Source of the DNA: Phreatobacter aquaticus
GTDB lineage: Bacteria > Pseudomonadota > Alphaproteobacteria > Rhizobiales > Phreatobacteraceae
Assembly (NCBI RefSeq): GCF_005160265.1
Contig: NZ_CP039865.1
Span: forward strand, 3,558,828-3,622,827
Direction: 5' to 3'
Length of the DNA: 64,000 bases
Positions 41,655 through 50,802 of this stretch are shown piece by piece. Under the pieces are notes generated by a model. It worked only from the letters and a program-made list of their open reading frames with translations, made no database searches and had not been told where the DNA came from. Every line of letters begins with the position of its first letter. Position 1 is the stretch's first letter. The translations under genes were made by a program, and so were the position numbers.

Positions 41655-42188
41655 TTACTCCCCCGTATCGCCAGAATGGAACATGCCAAGCACGACCTTC
41701 GCCATCAGCATGGACAACTGCTCGCGCTCGATCAGGGAGAGCGGCTCCAGCATCTCCTCCTCCAGCGCGATGAAGCGCGGCATGGCCTCGGCCAGAAGGT
41801 CCCGGCCGGCCTGCGTGAGGTGCAGCGGCTGGGCCCGGCGATCCGTAGCATCGGCCCCGCGCCCCACGAGGCCGCGCTTGCCGAGCAGCCCGACGGCGCG
41901 GCTGAGCGTGTTCTTCGGGAAGGCGGTCGAGGAGGCGATCTCCGAGGCGGTCACGCCGTCCATGATGCCGAGGCTGTAGAGAATGACGAATTCGGCGCGC
42001 GACAGGCCGTAGCGTTCCTCGATCCAGCCGTAGAGCGGCTGGTTGTAGCGCAGCGCAAGATAGTTGAACCGGGCCGCGAAGCCGCAGGGGTTCTTCCACA
42101 GCCGCGCATGGGTAAAGACGTCGAGACGCCGTTCGGGACTTGCGACCTCTGGTTCGGCGATGCGCTGGGCTGCGACAGTTGGTTCCAA
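41655..42188 (-). CDS. MarR-family transcriptional regulator
   Basis: A 177-aa winged-helix regulator. The DNA-reading region is TASEIASSTAFPKNTLSRAVGLL near residues 82-104, and the beta-wing is RGADATDRRAQPLHLT near 113-128. It is the first gene of the creatininase-ABC operon and diverges from the binding-protein operon. The gap holds nested inverted repeats, so it probably controls both directions. Confidence 0.9.
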   Translation of the reverse strand: MEPTVAAQRIAEPEVASPERRLDVFTHARLWKNPCGFAARFNYLALRYNQPLYGWIEERYGLSRAEFVILYSLGIMDGVTASEIASSTAFPKNTLSRAVGLLGKRGLVGRGADATDRRAQPLHLTQAGRDLLAEAMPRFIALEEEMLEPLSLIEREQLSMLMAKVVLGMFHSGDTGE

Positions 42189-42196
42189 ACAGAACT

Positions 42197-42246
42197 TCCC
42201 TTGTTATGCCGCTGATTATATCGGCAGGAAATGGTTCCACAAGGGA
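42197..42246. promoter_or_regulatory. Candidate MarR operator region
   Basis: Perfect 8-bp inverted repeat TCCCTTGT / ACAAGGGA (42197-42204, 42239-42246). A second palindrome with arms TGCCG / CGGCA (42207-42211, 42222-42226) lies between them. GGTTCCA also repeats directly at 42181 and 42233. The region lies in the divergent gap between marR and the binding-protein gene. Confidence 0.5.
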
Positions 42247-42333
42247 TTGACTAGGTGGTGTGCACGCCTTTTGAATGGGCATTGACGGGTGATGCCCGCT
42301 TCCGGCCCCCGGTATCCCGACCAGGAGATTCCC

Positions 42334-43929
42334 ATGCGAATTCTCAGACGTTCCCTGATGCTCGGCCTGCTCGGCGTCGCGACCCTATTCTCCGGCACGG
42401 CGCCGTCCGCCAATGCCCAGACCCTGACCATTGGCGTTCGCGGCGGTCCCGACTCGATCGATCCGCATTTCACGGCGACTGGCACCCATGCCGAGGCCCT
42501 GAAGCACGTCTTCGACACGCTGGTCTGGTCCGGCCGTGGCTTGGAACTGGAGCCGCGTCTTGCCGAAAGCTGGCGCGCCATCGACGCCACGACCTGGGAA
42601 TTCAAGCTGCGTCGCGGAGTCAAATTCCACGACGGATCCGACTTCACGGCAGAGGACGTCAAGTTCTCTATCGAGCGGATTCCCTTGGTTGCCGGGCCCA
42701 ATCCGACGACGATCTATGTCCGCCGCGTCAAGGAAACGCGCATCATCGATGCCCACACGGTCCATGTCGTCACCGACGGGCCGGCACCGAACCTGCCGAA
42801 CGATTTCATCCGGCTGTTCATCGTTTCGTCCAAGGCGGCGGCGGGCCTGACGCGCGAGAATGCCAACGAAGCCTTCAATTCCGGCCGCGCCGCCATCGGC
42901 ACCGGTCCTTACCGGTATGTCTCGTGGCAGCCGCGCGGCGAGCTCGTGCTCGCCCGGTTCGACGGCTACTGGGGCCCGAAGGAGCCGTGGGAGCGCCATG
43001 TTCGCCGCGAGATCCCGAACGATGCGGCCCGCGTCGCGCAGCTGCGCGCTGGCCAGCTCGATCTCATCACCCGCGTCCCTGCCTCGGATGTCCCGACGCT
43101 GCGTCGCGATAGCCGGCTCACCTTGCAGACGGTCGACACGGTCTATGTCTTCAACCTCGAGATGGATGTCCGTGAGCGGCCAAACGGCCTGACCGCCAAG
43201 GATGGCTCGGCCCTGCCGGCCAATCCGCTCCGCGACCTCCGGGTCCGCCAGGCCATCGATCTTGCGATCGACCGCCCGACGCTCGCCGAGGTCGCCATGG
43301 AAGGGCTCGGCAAGCCGGTGAACCAGTTGGTGACCTCCACCATCTTCGGTTACAACACGGCGCTTCCGGCGCAGCGCCATGATCCGGCCGAGGCCAAGCG
43401 CCTCCTCGCGGCGGCAGGTTATCCCAACGGCTTCCGCATCCCCTTCGCCTTCACCAACGACCGCCTGCCGGGCGACCGCGACGTCGGCACGGCCATCGCC
43501 CAGATGCTGGCCGCCGTCGGGATCGAGGCGCAGCCGAATGGCATGCCGGCTGCCGTGTTCTTCCCCGCGCGCACCCGCGGCGAACTCTCCATGTCGATGT
43601 CCGGTTGGGGCACGCTGACCGGCGAGGCGCACTACACCCTGTCCTCGCTTGCCCATTCCAACGATCGCGAGCGGCGGATGGGCGCGTTCAATGTGCTTGG
43701 CTACGCCAATCCGCAGGTGGACAAGCTTCTGCAAGACGCGGCGATCGAGATGGACGAGGCGAAGCGCCGCAAGCTCCTCGAGGACGCCAATGCCCTGGTC
43801 GATGCCGACAAGCAGCGCCTGCCGATCGTCGCGGTCTCCTCCGCCTGGGCCATGAACAAGGCCAAGGTGACATTGTCGCCACGGGTGGACGAGGACACGC
43901 TCGCCATGGACATCCGTCCGGCGCGATGA
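42334..43929 (+). CDS. ABC transporter substrate-binding protein (SBP_bac_5, peptide type)
   Basis: A 531-aa periplasmic binding protein of family 5. The signal peptide spans residues 1-28 (ending PSANAQ). Conserved FKLRRGVKFHDGSDFTAEDVKFS lies near residues 86-108 and RQAIDLAIDRPTL near 300. ATG 42334 is preceded by CAGGAG. It is divergent from the MarR-creatininase-permease operon and very likely supplies that transporter's ligand specificity. Confidence 0.93.
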   Translation: MRILRRSLMLGLLGVATLFSGTAPSANAQTLTIGVRGGPDSIDPHFTATGTHAEALKHVFDTLVWSGRGLELEPRLAESWRAIDATTWEFKLRRGVKFHDGSDFTAEDVKFSIERIPLVAGPNPTTIYVRRVKETRIIDAHTVHVVTDGPAPNLPNDFIRLFIVSSKAAAGLTRENANEAFNSGRAAIGTGPYRYVSWQPRGELVLARFDGYWGPKEPWERHVRREIPNDAARVAQLRAGQLDLITRVPASDVPTLRRDSRLTLQTVDTVYVFNLEMDVRERPNGLTAKDGSALPANPLRDLRVRQAIDLAIDRPTLAEVAMEGLGKPVNQLVTSTIFGYNTALPAQRHDPAEAKRLLAAAGYPNGFRIPFAFTNDRLPGDRDVGTAIAQMLAAVGIEAQPNGMPAAVFFPARTRGELSMSMSGWGTLTGEAHYTLSSLAHSNDRERRMGAFNVLGYANPQVDKLLQDAAIEMDEAKRRKLLEDANALVDADKQRLPIVAVSSAWAMNKAKVTLSPRVDEDTLAMDIRPAR

Positions 43930-43937
43930 CCCGATGC

Positions 43938-43961
43938 AACGGCGGCCGTCGGGCCGCCGTT
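43938..43961 (+). terminator. Intra-operon hairpin after the binding-protein gene
   Basis: Perfect 10-bp stem AACGGCGGCC / GGCCGCCGTT (43938-43947, 43952-43961) with loop GTCG, followed by TTCGCTC. The T-run is short, so it may partly terminate or stabilise the upstream message, giving more binding protein than downstream enzymes. Confidence 0.5.
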
Positions 43962-43985
43962 TTCGCTCGCATGAAGGACAGGCCG

Positions 43986-45014
43986 ATGGCCGAGACACCC
44001 ATCCTCATCTGGGGCGCCGGCGCCATCGGCGGGACGCTCGGCGCCTATTGGGCGCGTGCCGGGATGCCGGTGGTGCTGGTCGATCAGGTCGCCGACCATG
44101 TCGAGGCCTGCCGCAGCCGCGGCCTGCACATTTCCGGTCCCATCGAGGATTTCACCCAGGTCGTGCCGGCGCTAACGCCGGACCAGGTGACCGGCCGCTT
44201 TGACATCATCGTCCTGGCCGTGAAGGCGCAGGCGACCGAGGCGGCCCTGCAACAGCTGTCGCCGCACTTGTCCGCAAACGGCTATGTCCTCTCCGCCCAG
44301 AACGGCCTCAACGAGCTCACCATTGCCGACGCGGTCGGCAAGGAGCGGACGATGGGCTGTTTCGTCAATTTCGGCGCCGACTGGCACGGACCTGGCGAGA
44401 TCCTGTTCGGCAACCGCGCCGCTGTCGTGGTCGGCGAGATCGACGGCTCCGTGCGGGATCGGACAAAGGCAATGCACGAGCGCCTGATGGTCTTTGAGCC
44501 GGCGGCGGTGCTCACCGACAACATCTGGGGCTATCTGTGGGGCAAGCTCGCCTATGGCGCGATGCTCTTCGCCACGGCGCTCAACAATGACTCGATGGCG
44601 GAGAATCTCGCCGATCCGCGCCGGACTGTCGTCTTCGAACAGCTCGGCCGCGAGGTCATGGCGGTCGCGAAGGCGCGGGGCGTCGTCCCCGTCGGCTTCA
44701 ACGGCTTCGACCCCGAGCTCTTCGCGCCCGGGGCATCCGAAGCGGGGGCGCGAGCCTCCATCGCGGCTTTGGCCGAATTCAACCGCCACACCGCCAAGAC
44801 CCATTCGGGAATCTGGCGCGACCTCGCGGTGCGCAAGCGGCGCACCGAAATCGACCCGCAGATCGGGGTGATCGCCAGGCTCGGCGCAGAGGTCGGCGTC
44901 GACACGCCGGCAATCGCCAAGCTGGTGGAACTGATCCACGCCATCGAGGACGGCTCGAAGCCCATGGCCATGACGACATTCCAGGAGCTGATCGACACAT
45001 GCAGATCAACCTGA
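43986..45014 (+). CDS. Ketopantoate reductase-family (ApbA/PanE-like) oxidoreductase
   Basis: A 342-aa NAD(P)-dependent reductase. The Rossmann motif GAGAIGGTLGAYWARAG is at residues 10-26. The catalytic Lys region is LWGKLAYG near residue 187. Asn-rich LSAQNGLNE near residue 100 is typical. It belongs to the ApbA/PanE fold, but the genes around it (peptide-type transport, creatininase, SDR) suggest a catabolic 2-oxoacid substrate rather than pantothenate synthesis. An ATG at 43971 is an alternative start. Confidence 0.85.
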   Translation: MAETPILIWGAGAIGGTLGAYWARAGMPVVLVDQVADHVEACRSRGLHISGPIEDFTQVVPALTPDQVTGRFDIIVLAVKAQATEAALQQLSPHLSANGYVLSAQNGLNELTIADAVGKERTMGCFVNFGADWHGPGEILFGNRAAVVVGEIDGSVRDRTKAMHERLMVFEPAAVLTDNIWGYLWGKLAYGAMLFATALNNDSMAENLADPRRTVVFEQLGREVMAVAKARGVVPVGFNGFDPELFAPGASEAGARASIAALAEFNRHTAKTHSGIWRDLAVRKRRTEIDPQIGVIARLGAEVGVDTPAIAKLVELIHAIEDGSKPMAMTTFQELIDTCRST

Positions 45015-45754
45015 CCGGCCGCGTTGCTCTCGTCACCGGAGCCGCCCAAGGCATTGGCCAGGCCATCGCGCTGGGCCTGCGCGCAGCGGGAGCCACCGTC
45101 ATCGTCGCCGATCTCGATGCCGACAGGCTCGGCGCGTTCGCGAAGGCCCAGGGCTTCAACGCCCGCGTCATCGACGTGTCCGACAGGGCCGCCGCCCATA
45201 CCGCCGTGGACGACGTCGTCGCGGCGCACGGGCGGATCGACATTCTGGTCAATGCCGCCGGTGGCGTGCGCGGGCAGGTCGGGCGCCCGATCGCGGCCGT
45301 GTCCGAGGATGAATGGCGCGTGTTGTTCGAAGCCAATGTCGATGGTGTCTTCTGGCTGGCCCAGGCCGTCAGCGCTCCGATGGCGAAGGCGGGGCATGGC
45401 CGTATTGTCAATATCGCATCGGGCGCCGGGCTCCGCCCGAGCCTCACCGGCATCCAGGCCTATACCGCGGCCAAACATGCGCTGGTAGGGCTCACCAAGC
45501 AGCTCAGTCAGGACCTCGGGCCGTCAGGCATCACCTGCAACGCCGTGGCGCCGGGATTCGTGCGCTCCAACCCGGCGACAGAGCGGCAATGGAACGCCTA
45601 TGGCCTGGACGGCCAGAAGCGTCTTGTCGAATCCATCCATGTCCGGCGCCTCGGCACGGCCGACGACATTGCTCACGCCGTGCTGTTCCTCGCCAGCGAT
45701 CAGGCTGGCTGGATCAGTGGCCAGATCCTGTCGGTGGATGGCGGTCGCTCCTGA
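44999..45754 (+). CDS. Short-chain dehydrogenase/reductase
   Basis: A 251-aa classical SDR. The cofactor motif TGAAQGIGQA lies at residues 12-21; Asp36-type ADLDADR suggests NAD preference. NAAGG is near residue 85; the catalytic Ser is in NIASGAG, and YTAAK near residue 155 supplies Tyr and Lys. It overlaps the reductase gene by 16 bases. The stretch 45755-45991 after it holds no gene I can support. Confidence 0.93.
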   Translation: MQINLTGRVALVTGAAQGIGQAIALGLRAAGATVIVADLDADRLGAFAKAQGFNARVIDVSDRAAAHTAVDDVVAAHGRIDILVNAAGGVRGQVGRPIAAVSEDEWRVLFEANVDGVFWLAQAVSAPMAKAGHGRIVNIASGAGLRPSLTGIQAYTAAKHALVGLTKQLSQDLGPSGITCNAVAPGFVRSNPATERQWNAYGLDGQKRLVESIHVRRLGTADDIAHAVLFLASDQAGWISGQILSVDGGRS

Positions 45755-45991
45755 GGCGGTCCCGCTGCTGCCGGCGGGCCGGCCGGCCTCTGCCCGGAAG
45801 GTGCCGGATCAACGCACGACGACTGCGGACTCGGTTGCAACTCTGATGCTGGCGCGCCGCGCGGGATCGGGTGGCTTCGAACGCGAGGCCGTCCAGGTGA
45901 CTTCGGGGCCCTACGTCGCACGCGTGTTGCCAAGGCGTGGTCGCGAGCCACGTGCTGTTTCAGACGCGAGCCAGTCGAGGCCAAGCTGTTT

Positions 45992-46852
45992 CTAGACAGG
46001 CGTGAGCTTCGTGATGCGGCTCGGATTGATCTCGGCGAGGAAGATGTTGCCGCTCCGGTCGCCCCAGATGCCGTGGGCGCCGTTCAGCACCGGTCGGCAG
46101 GAGCCGACAAGATTGCCGTCACGATCGTAGCGCGACAGCCGTGGGACCTGGTCCGTCACGAAGATGGACCCGTCGGCGTCGCTCCAGACATCCATGGCCC
46201 GCGGCAGGTCCGGCCAGGCGTCCAGCGGCTGCCCGTCGGCCGAAAAGAGCTGAAGGCGGTCGTTCTCGCGGTCCGTCACGAGCACGCGGCCGTCTGCGTC
46301 CACCCAGACACCATGCGGCGTGCTGAACTCGCCTGGCGCTTTGCCGCGCCGGCCAAAGCTGCGGATACGATCACCCGCTGCCGAGAAATGCTGGACACGC
46401 GAGGCGCCGTATCCGTCGGCAACATAGAAGCTGCCATCCGCCGCGAAGGCGACGGAGGAGGGATGGGAGAAGGGCTCGCCGGGGGTCTCCGGTGACCCGA
46501 TCCTCCTTATCACCGTGCCGTCGCGGGTGAAGGTGACGAGGCGGTGGGCATCCCGGTCAACGACGACGATGTGATCCTCGGGATCCACCGCCAGCATATG
46601 GGCATCAAGGACGTCCTTCGCGCCGAAGGACCTGACGACCCGCCCCTGCGGGTCGAGCTCGATCACGGGGTCCGCGGGTTCATCCACCAAGGGGTCGAGC
46701 CGCAACAGCACATAGACATGGCCGCGACTGTCGCAGGCGACGTCACTGACGACAGCGCGTCCGCGGTCAAAACCGCCGAAGGGGCGTTCGACACGGTAGC
46801 GCTGCGGTCCCAACGAGACGAAGAGGCTCCTTGAGCCCGATTCAGAGGTCAT
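45992..46852 (-). CDS. NHL-repeat beta-propeller protein
   Basis: A 286-aa cytosolic propeller with no signal peptide. About six NHL-type blades repeat a pattern of HMLAVDPEDHIVVVDRDAHR followed by LVTFTRDG; the same pattern recurs near residues 125, 170 and 215. Conserved D-R-x-N-D-R-L-Q-L-F residues suit a lyase-like or ligand-binding propeller. It is the last gene of the hydantoinase-ABC operon, 30 bases after the permease gene. Its activity cannot be named. Confidence 0.75.
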   Translation of the reverse strand: MTSESGSRSLFVSLGPQRYRVERPFGGFDRGRAVVSDVACDSRGHVYVLLRLDPLVDEPADPVIELDPQGRVVRSFGAKDVLDAHMLAVDPEDHIVVVDRDAHRLVTFTRDGTVIRRIGSPETPGEPFSHPSSVAFAADGSFYVADGYGASRVQHFSAAGDRIRSFGRRGKAPGEFSTPHGVWVDADGRVLVTDRENDRLQLFSADGQPLDAWPDLPRAMDVWSDADGSIFVTDQVPRLSRYDRDGNLVGSCRPVLNGAHGIWGDRSGNIFLAEINPSRITKLTPV

Positions 46853-46882
46853 GGCGGCGCTCCAGGAGCTTGTGGCTAGGGG

Positions 46883-47674
46883 CTAGATCGAGGCCATCCG
46901 CTTCAGGCCCACCAGCCGGTCGCAGACGATCAGGGCAACGATAGTTCCAAGGATGAGCAGTGCGGAGATCGCGGCAACCGTCGGGTCGGGCGACATCTCG
47001 ACCTGATTGAGGAGCTGGATCGGCAGCGTTTTGGTGCGCACGTCCACAAGGAAGATCGAGACCGGATAATTGTCGAAGGAGGCGATGAAGGCGAAGAGCC
47101 CGCCGCTGACAAAGCCCGGCAGGATGTTCGGCACCAGCACCGTCCACAGGGCGGCTGGATAGGAGCGGCCAAGCATGCGGGCGGCGTCCACCATGGCGAA
47201 GTCGAACAGCGACAGGCTCGCCAGCACCGTGCGCATGATGAAGGGCATAGTGATGACGACATGGGCGATGAGCAGGGTCGTGTAGGTGTCGCGCAGGCCG
47301 AAATCCCTTGCCGCCTGAAGGAAGGCGATGCCAAGCACGAGGCCCGGCAACATCAGCGGCGAGGCCATGAAGGTCGCGACCGCCTTGGCGCCGGGGATCA
47401 TGCCCCGCGTGATTGCGATGGCGCAGAGCGTACCCAGCATCAGCGAGATGGCCGTGGACAGGGCGGCAATCTGGGTGGAAAGCCAGACAGCCTGAAGCAG
47501 CGAGTCAGCCTTGCCGAGGGATGCGTACCACCGCAGCGAGAAGCCGGGCGGCGGAAAGGCGAAAACCGCCGAGGAGGAGAAGGACACCGTCAGGACGATG
47601 AGGATCGGCAGGAAGAGAAAGGCGATGACGAGGCCGAGAACGAGACGGCAGAAGAGCGAACCGAACAGGGCCAT
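46883..47674 (-). CDS. ABC transporter permease (PotC/ThiP-like)
   Basis: A 263-aa inner-membrane permease with six hydrophobic segments, the first at residues 10-32. The EAA-type loop is VDAARMLGRSYPAALWTVLVPNI near residues 160-182. It resembles PotC of spermidine/putrescine importers. Starts three bases after the PotB-type gene ends. Confidence 0.92.
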   Translation of the reverse strand: MALFGSLFCRLVLGLVIAFLFLPILIVLTVSFSSSAVFAFPPPGFSLRWYASLGKADSLLQAVWLSTQIAALSTAISLMLGTLCAIAITRGMIPGAKAVATFMASPLMLPGLVLGIAFLQAARDFGLRDTYTTLLIAHVVITMPFIMRTVLASLSLFDFAMVDAARMLGRSYPAALWTVLVPNILPGFVSGGLFAFIASFDNYPVSIFLVDVRTKTLPIQLLNQVEMSPDPTVAAISALLILGTIVALIVCDRLVGLKRMASI

Positions 47675-47677
47675 GGG

Positions 47678-48556
47678 TCAGCGCCTCTCTCCGCCCGGCG
47701 TCCGGACGAGGTAGGAGGAGGCGAGGATCAGCGCCGCCGAGATGACCAGCATGATCACCGCCATGCTTGCTCCCAGCTGGAAGTCGCGGATGTTCAGATA
47801 GGCCTTGGCCATCACCTGCGACATGGTCATGAAGCGGTCGCCGACAAGCAGGCCGGGCGTCACATAGGCTGCCACCGAGATTGAGAAGACCAGGGTCCCA
47901 CCGGCAATGATGCCCGGCATGGTGAGAGGCAGGGTCACCCGCAGGAAGGTGTGGACCGGGCCGGCGCCGAGCGATGCGGACGCGTCGAGCAGCCGCGGGT
48001 CCAGCATGCGCATGACCGAATAGAGCGGCAGGATCATGAAGGGCAGGAAGACGTTGACCATGCCGAAATAGAGGCTGAATTCGGTGAAGACGAGCCGCAT
48101 GGGGCGCTCGATGAAGCCGAGATTGACCAGCAGGAAATTGATGATGCCATCGCGGCGCATCATGATGGTCAGGCCGAAGGTCTTCACGACGATGGACACG
48201 GTCAGCGGCAGGAAGATCAGCGCGAAGAGGATCACCTGCCAGGCGCCCCGGATGCGGGCCAGCGCCCAGGCGGCGGGGTATCCAATGGCAAGGCATGCCG
48301 CTGTGGTGATGCAGGCAAGCTGAAGCGAATTGCCGATGATCCCGATATAATAGGGATCCCCCAGCACCTTGCGGTAACCGGCCAGGCTGAAGCCGTTCCG
48401 GTCGACGAAGCTCTCGCCGACCAGCATCAGAACCGGAACCGCGAAGGCGAGCGCCATGAAGACAAGCCCCGGCACGGCGATCAGTGCCTTGGCGTCGAAT
48501 TGCGGGCGCGAGATCGGAGCGGATGGCACCGCGATGTCGTCCCTTGCGAGCGTCAT
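47678..48556 (-). CDS. ABC transporter permease (PotB-like)
   Basis: A 292-aa inner-membrane permease, partner of the PotC-type subunit. The first helix is near residues 28-50. The cytosolic EAA-like loop is LDASASLGAGPVHTFLRVTLPLTM near residues 180-203. It overlaps the ATPase gene by four bases. Confidence 0.92.
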   Translation of the reverse strand: MTLARDDIAVPSAPISRPQFDAKALIAVPGLVFMALAFAVPVLMLVGESFVDRNGFSLAGYRKVLGDPYYIGIIGNSLQLACITTAACLAIGYPAAWALARIRGAWQVILFALIFLPLTVSIVVKTFGLTIMMRRDGIINFLLVNLGFIERPMRLVFTEFSLYFGMVNVFLPFMILPLYSVMRMLDPRLLDASASLGAGPVHTFLRVTLPLTMPGIIAGGTLVFSISVAAYVTPGLLVGDRFMTMSQVMAKAYLNIRDFQLGASMAVIMLVISAALILASSYLVRTPGGERR

Positions 48557-49683
48557 TGGGGTGCCTCGGCGGGCGCCGGGAAGAGGCGGCTGTCCTCAAT
48601 GCGCCAGCGCACGGTCATCTCGGTGCCCGGCTCGACCTGGTCCGGCAGCCGGTTGAGCTCGACATGCAGGCGATCCGTCTCCCGCGACGTGCGGAAATGC
48701 AGGAGGGTGCGGGAGCCGAAATAGATGACCTCGGCCACGGTGCCACGCACCATGTTGTAATCGCTGGCCGGCCCTTCGCCCGCCGCGATCGCCTCGGGCC
48801 GGACGCCTACGACAACCTTGCTGCCGACCAGGAAATTCCCCGGCGCTCGGATCAGGCCGAAAGGCGTATCGATCTCGACCAGGCCGTCTTGGCCGCCTTT
48901 CACGACGCCGGCAATCCGGCTCGACTGTCCCACGAACTCCATCGTGTAGAGCGATTTCGGCCGGGCATAGACCTCCGACGGCGTGCCCAGATGCTCGATC
49001 CGCCCTTCGTTCATCACGGCGATGCGGTCACTCATGACCAGTGCTTCGTCCTGGTCATGGGTGACGAAGATCGATGTGATCCCGAGATTGCGCAGGATGT
49101 GGCGCAGCTCGATCTGCATGGTCTCGCGCAGTTTGCGGTCGAGGGCCGAGAAGGGCTCGTCAAGCAGGAGGAGGCTCGGCTCGACCACGATCGCACGGGC
49201 CACCGCGATGCGCTGCTGCTGGCCGCCGGAGAGCGCGGTGACGGCGCGGTCGGCGAAGGCCTCCATCCGCACGAGGCCAAGCGCCTCGGTGACCTTCTTC
49301 GCTTGGTCGGCTCTCGGCACGCCCTTGGCTTTCAGGCCATAGGCGATGTTCTCCGCGACCGTCAGATGCGGAAAGAGCGCGTAGTTCTGGAACACCACGC
49401 CGATATTGCGCCGATGGGCGGCGACCCGCGTGAGGTCGCGTCCGCCCACCTCGATGGCGCCCTGGTCAGGCGTCAGGAGGCCCGCGATCAGGCGGAGCAA
49501 AGTGGTCTTGCCGCAGCCCGATGGACCGAGCAGCGACACGAACTCGGCCCGGCCCACGGCGAGACTCAGGCTGTCGAGGACAGTGGAGGCCCCGAAACGC
49601 TTGATGACGTTCGAAACCGCCAGATAGCTCGGTTCCCGCTCTGCCTCGGTCGCCGGCGGCATCGCCGTCGCCTGCTGGCTCAT
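48553..49683 (-). CDS. ABC transporter ATP-binding protein (PotA-like)
   Basis: A 376-aa ATPase. Walker A GPSGCGKTT is at residues 53-61, the Q-loop is VVFQNYALFPHLT, the signature LSGGQQQRIAVARA and Walker B LLLLDEPFSALD. The C-terminal 110 residues form a TOBE regulatory domain (GVRPEAIAAG). It overlaps the binding-protein stop and the PotB-like start by four bases each. Confidence 0.95.
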   Translation of the reverse strand: MSQQATAMPPATEAEREPSYLAVSNVIKRFGASTVLDSLSLAVGRAEFVSLLGPSGCGKTTLLRLIAGLLTPDQGAIEVGGRDLTRVAAHRRNIGVVFQNYALFPHLTVAENIAYGLKAKGVPRADQAKKVTEALGLVRMEAFADRAVTALSGGQQQRIAVARAIVVEPSLLLLDEPFSALDRKLRETMQIELRHILRNLGITSIFVTHDQDEALVMSDRIAVMNEGRIEHLGTPSEVYARPKSLYTMEFVGQSSRIAGVVKGGQDGLVEIDTPFGLIRAPGNFLVGSKVVVGVRPEAIAAGEGPASDYNMVRGTVAEVIYFGSRTLLHFRTSRETDRLHVELNRLPDQVEPGTEMTVRWRIEDSRLFPAPAEAPQ

Positions 49684-50711
49684 CGCGAGGAGACTTCCCG
49701 CTCGAACCGCTCGATCATCGCGTTCCGGTTGTCGGCGAAATATTCCCAGTCGAGGGCGATGAGCTCGGGGAAGGTGATGCCCGGAGGCAGCACCGTCTTG
49801 GCATTGGTGGGCTTGGACCAGAAGGTGCGGGCGATGAGGGCCTGCGTTTCCGGATTGAGCATCTCGTTGATGAAGGCGATGCCGAGATCCTGATTGGGGC
49901 CGCCTTCCACCAGCGCGACGCCCGCCGGCATGGCGAGCACGCCTTCCTTCGGCAGCCCCTGATCGACCGGCGCGCCCTGGGCCTTGCGGAACAGCGTGGT
50001 GCGCGAATCCGGAGCCATATAGAGGTCGCACTCGCCGGTCTCCAGCAGCTGCTGGGCCTGCGGCGCGTTTGACGAGACCTGAATGACGTTGGGGCGCAAT
50101 TCCTTCAGTCGCTCGATGCCCGCACCCCATTCCTTCAGGGCCTGGTCGAGAGGCTTCTTGGTGGCGTAGGAGGCGGCGGCGACAAGCGGTGCCACCGCCT
50201 GGGTGATCCGCATCGAGATCATGATGATGCGCTCGCGGAATTTGCGGTCCCAGGCGTCGTTGTAGGAGGCGAGACCCTGCGGCAAGGCACGGCTGTTGTA
50301 GGAGAACGAGCACATGGGCTGGCACCAGTTCGCCCACATGGCGTCGCGCGGCTTCGCGGCGGCCGGAACATCGGCGAGGTTGGTGATGTCGGCGGGGAGC
50401 TTGCGAATCACCTTCTCGCGCTCGGCGAGGACGAGGACCGGATCGTCCATCATGGTCACCGTCATGGTCGGACGGGCCTTGTTGGCGCGGATCTTCTCGA
50501 GGTTGATCAGCGAGTTGGTCCCCTCGAAGAGGATCTTCATGTTGTGCTTGCGCTCGATGACGGGAAACAGGATGTCCGTCAGACCCGGAGAGGCCGGCCC
50601 ACCCACGAAGATCTCGCGGGTCTGACCGCGCACGATATTGGGGAACCCGGTCACTGCGACGAGCGAACCGGCTGCGAATGTACGGCGCGAAATGCGGGTC
50701 GGGGAGGCCAT
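49680..50711 (-). CDS. Extracellular solute-binding protein (PotD-like) with Tat-type signal
   Basis: A 343-aa periplasmic binding protein of the polyamine/thiamine type. The N-terminus has a twin-arginine motif SRRTFAAGS, then a short hydrophobic stretch. The mature part has the two-lobe pattern with DLGIAFINEMLNPETQ near residue 267. It is the ligand-recognition subunit for the PotABC-type genes that follow. Hydantoinase lies 91 bases upstream, so the ligand may be a hydantoin or ureide. Confidence 0.9.
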   Translation of the reverse strand: MASPTRISRRTFAAGSLVAVTGFPNIVRGQTREIFVGGPASPGLTDILFPVIERKHNMKILFEGTNSLINLEKIRANKARPTMTVTMMDDPVLVLAEREKVIRKLPADITNLADVPAAAKPRDAMWANWCQPMCSFSYNSRALPQGLASYNDAWDRKFRERIIMISMRITQAVAPLVAAASYATKKPLDQALKEWGAGIERLKELRPNVIQVSSNAPQAQQLLETGECDLYMAPDSRTTLFRKAQGAPVDQGLPKEGVLAMPAGVALVEGGPNQDLGIAFINEMLNPETQALIARTFWSKPTNAKTVLPPGITFPELIALDWEYFADNRNAMIERFEREVSSR

Positions 50712-50802
50712 TCTGCGTCATCCTTGCGTGAGGTGGCGGCGTTGCGCTCGACCAGGAATACTCGCAAGCGCCGTGCCAGCCGAAGCCGGAGGTGACGTTG
50801 GG

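Noticed and set aside
45755-45991. Open frames in the SDR-NHL gap
   Set aside because: They extend from the SDR gene in other frames, have no start signals and are compositionally random.
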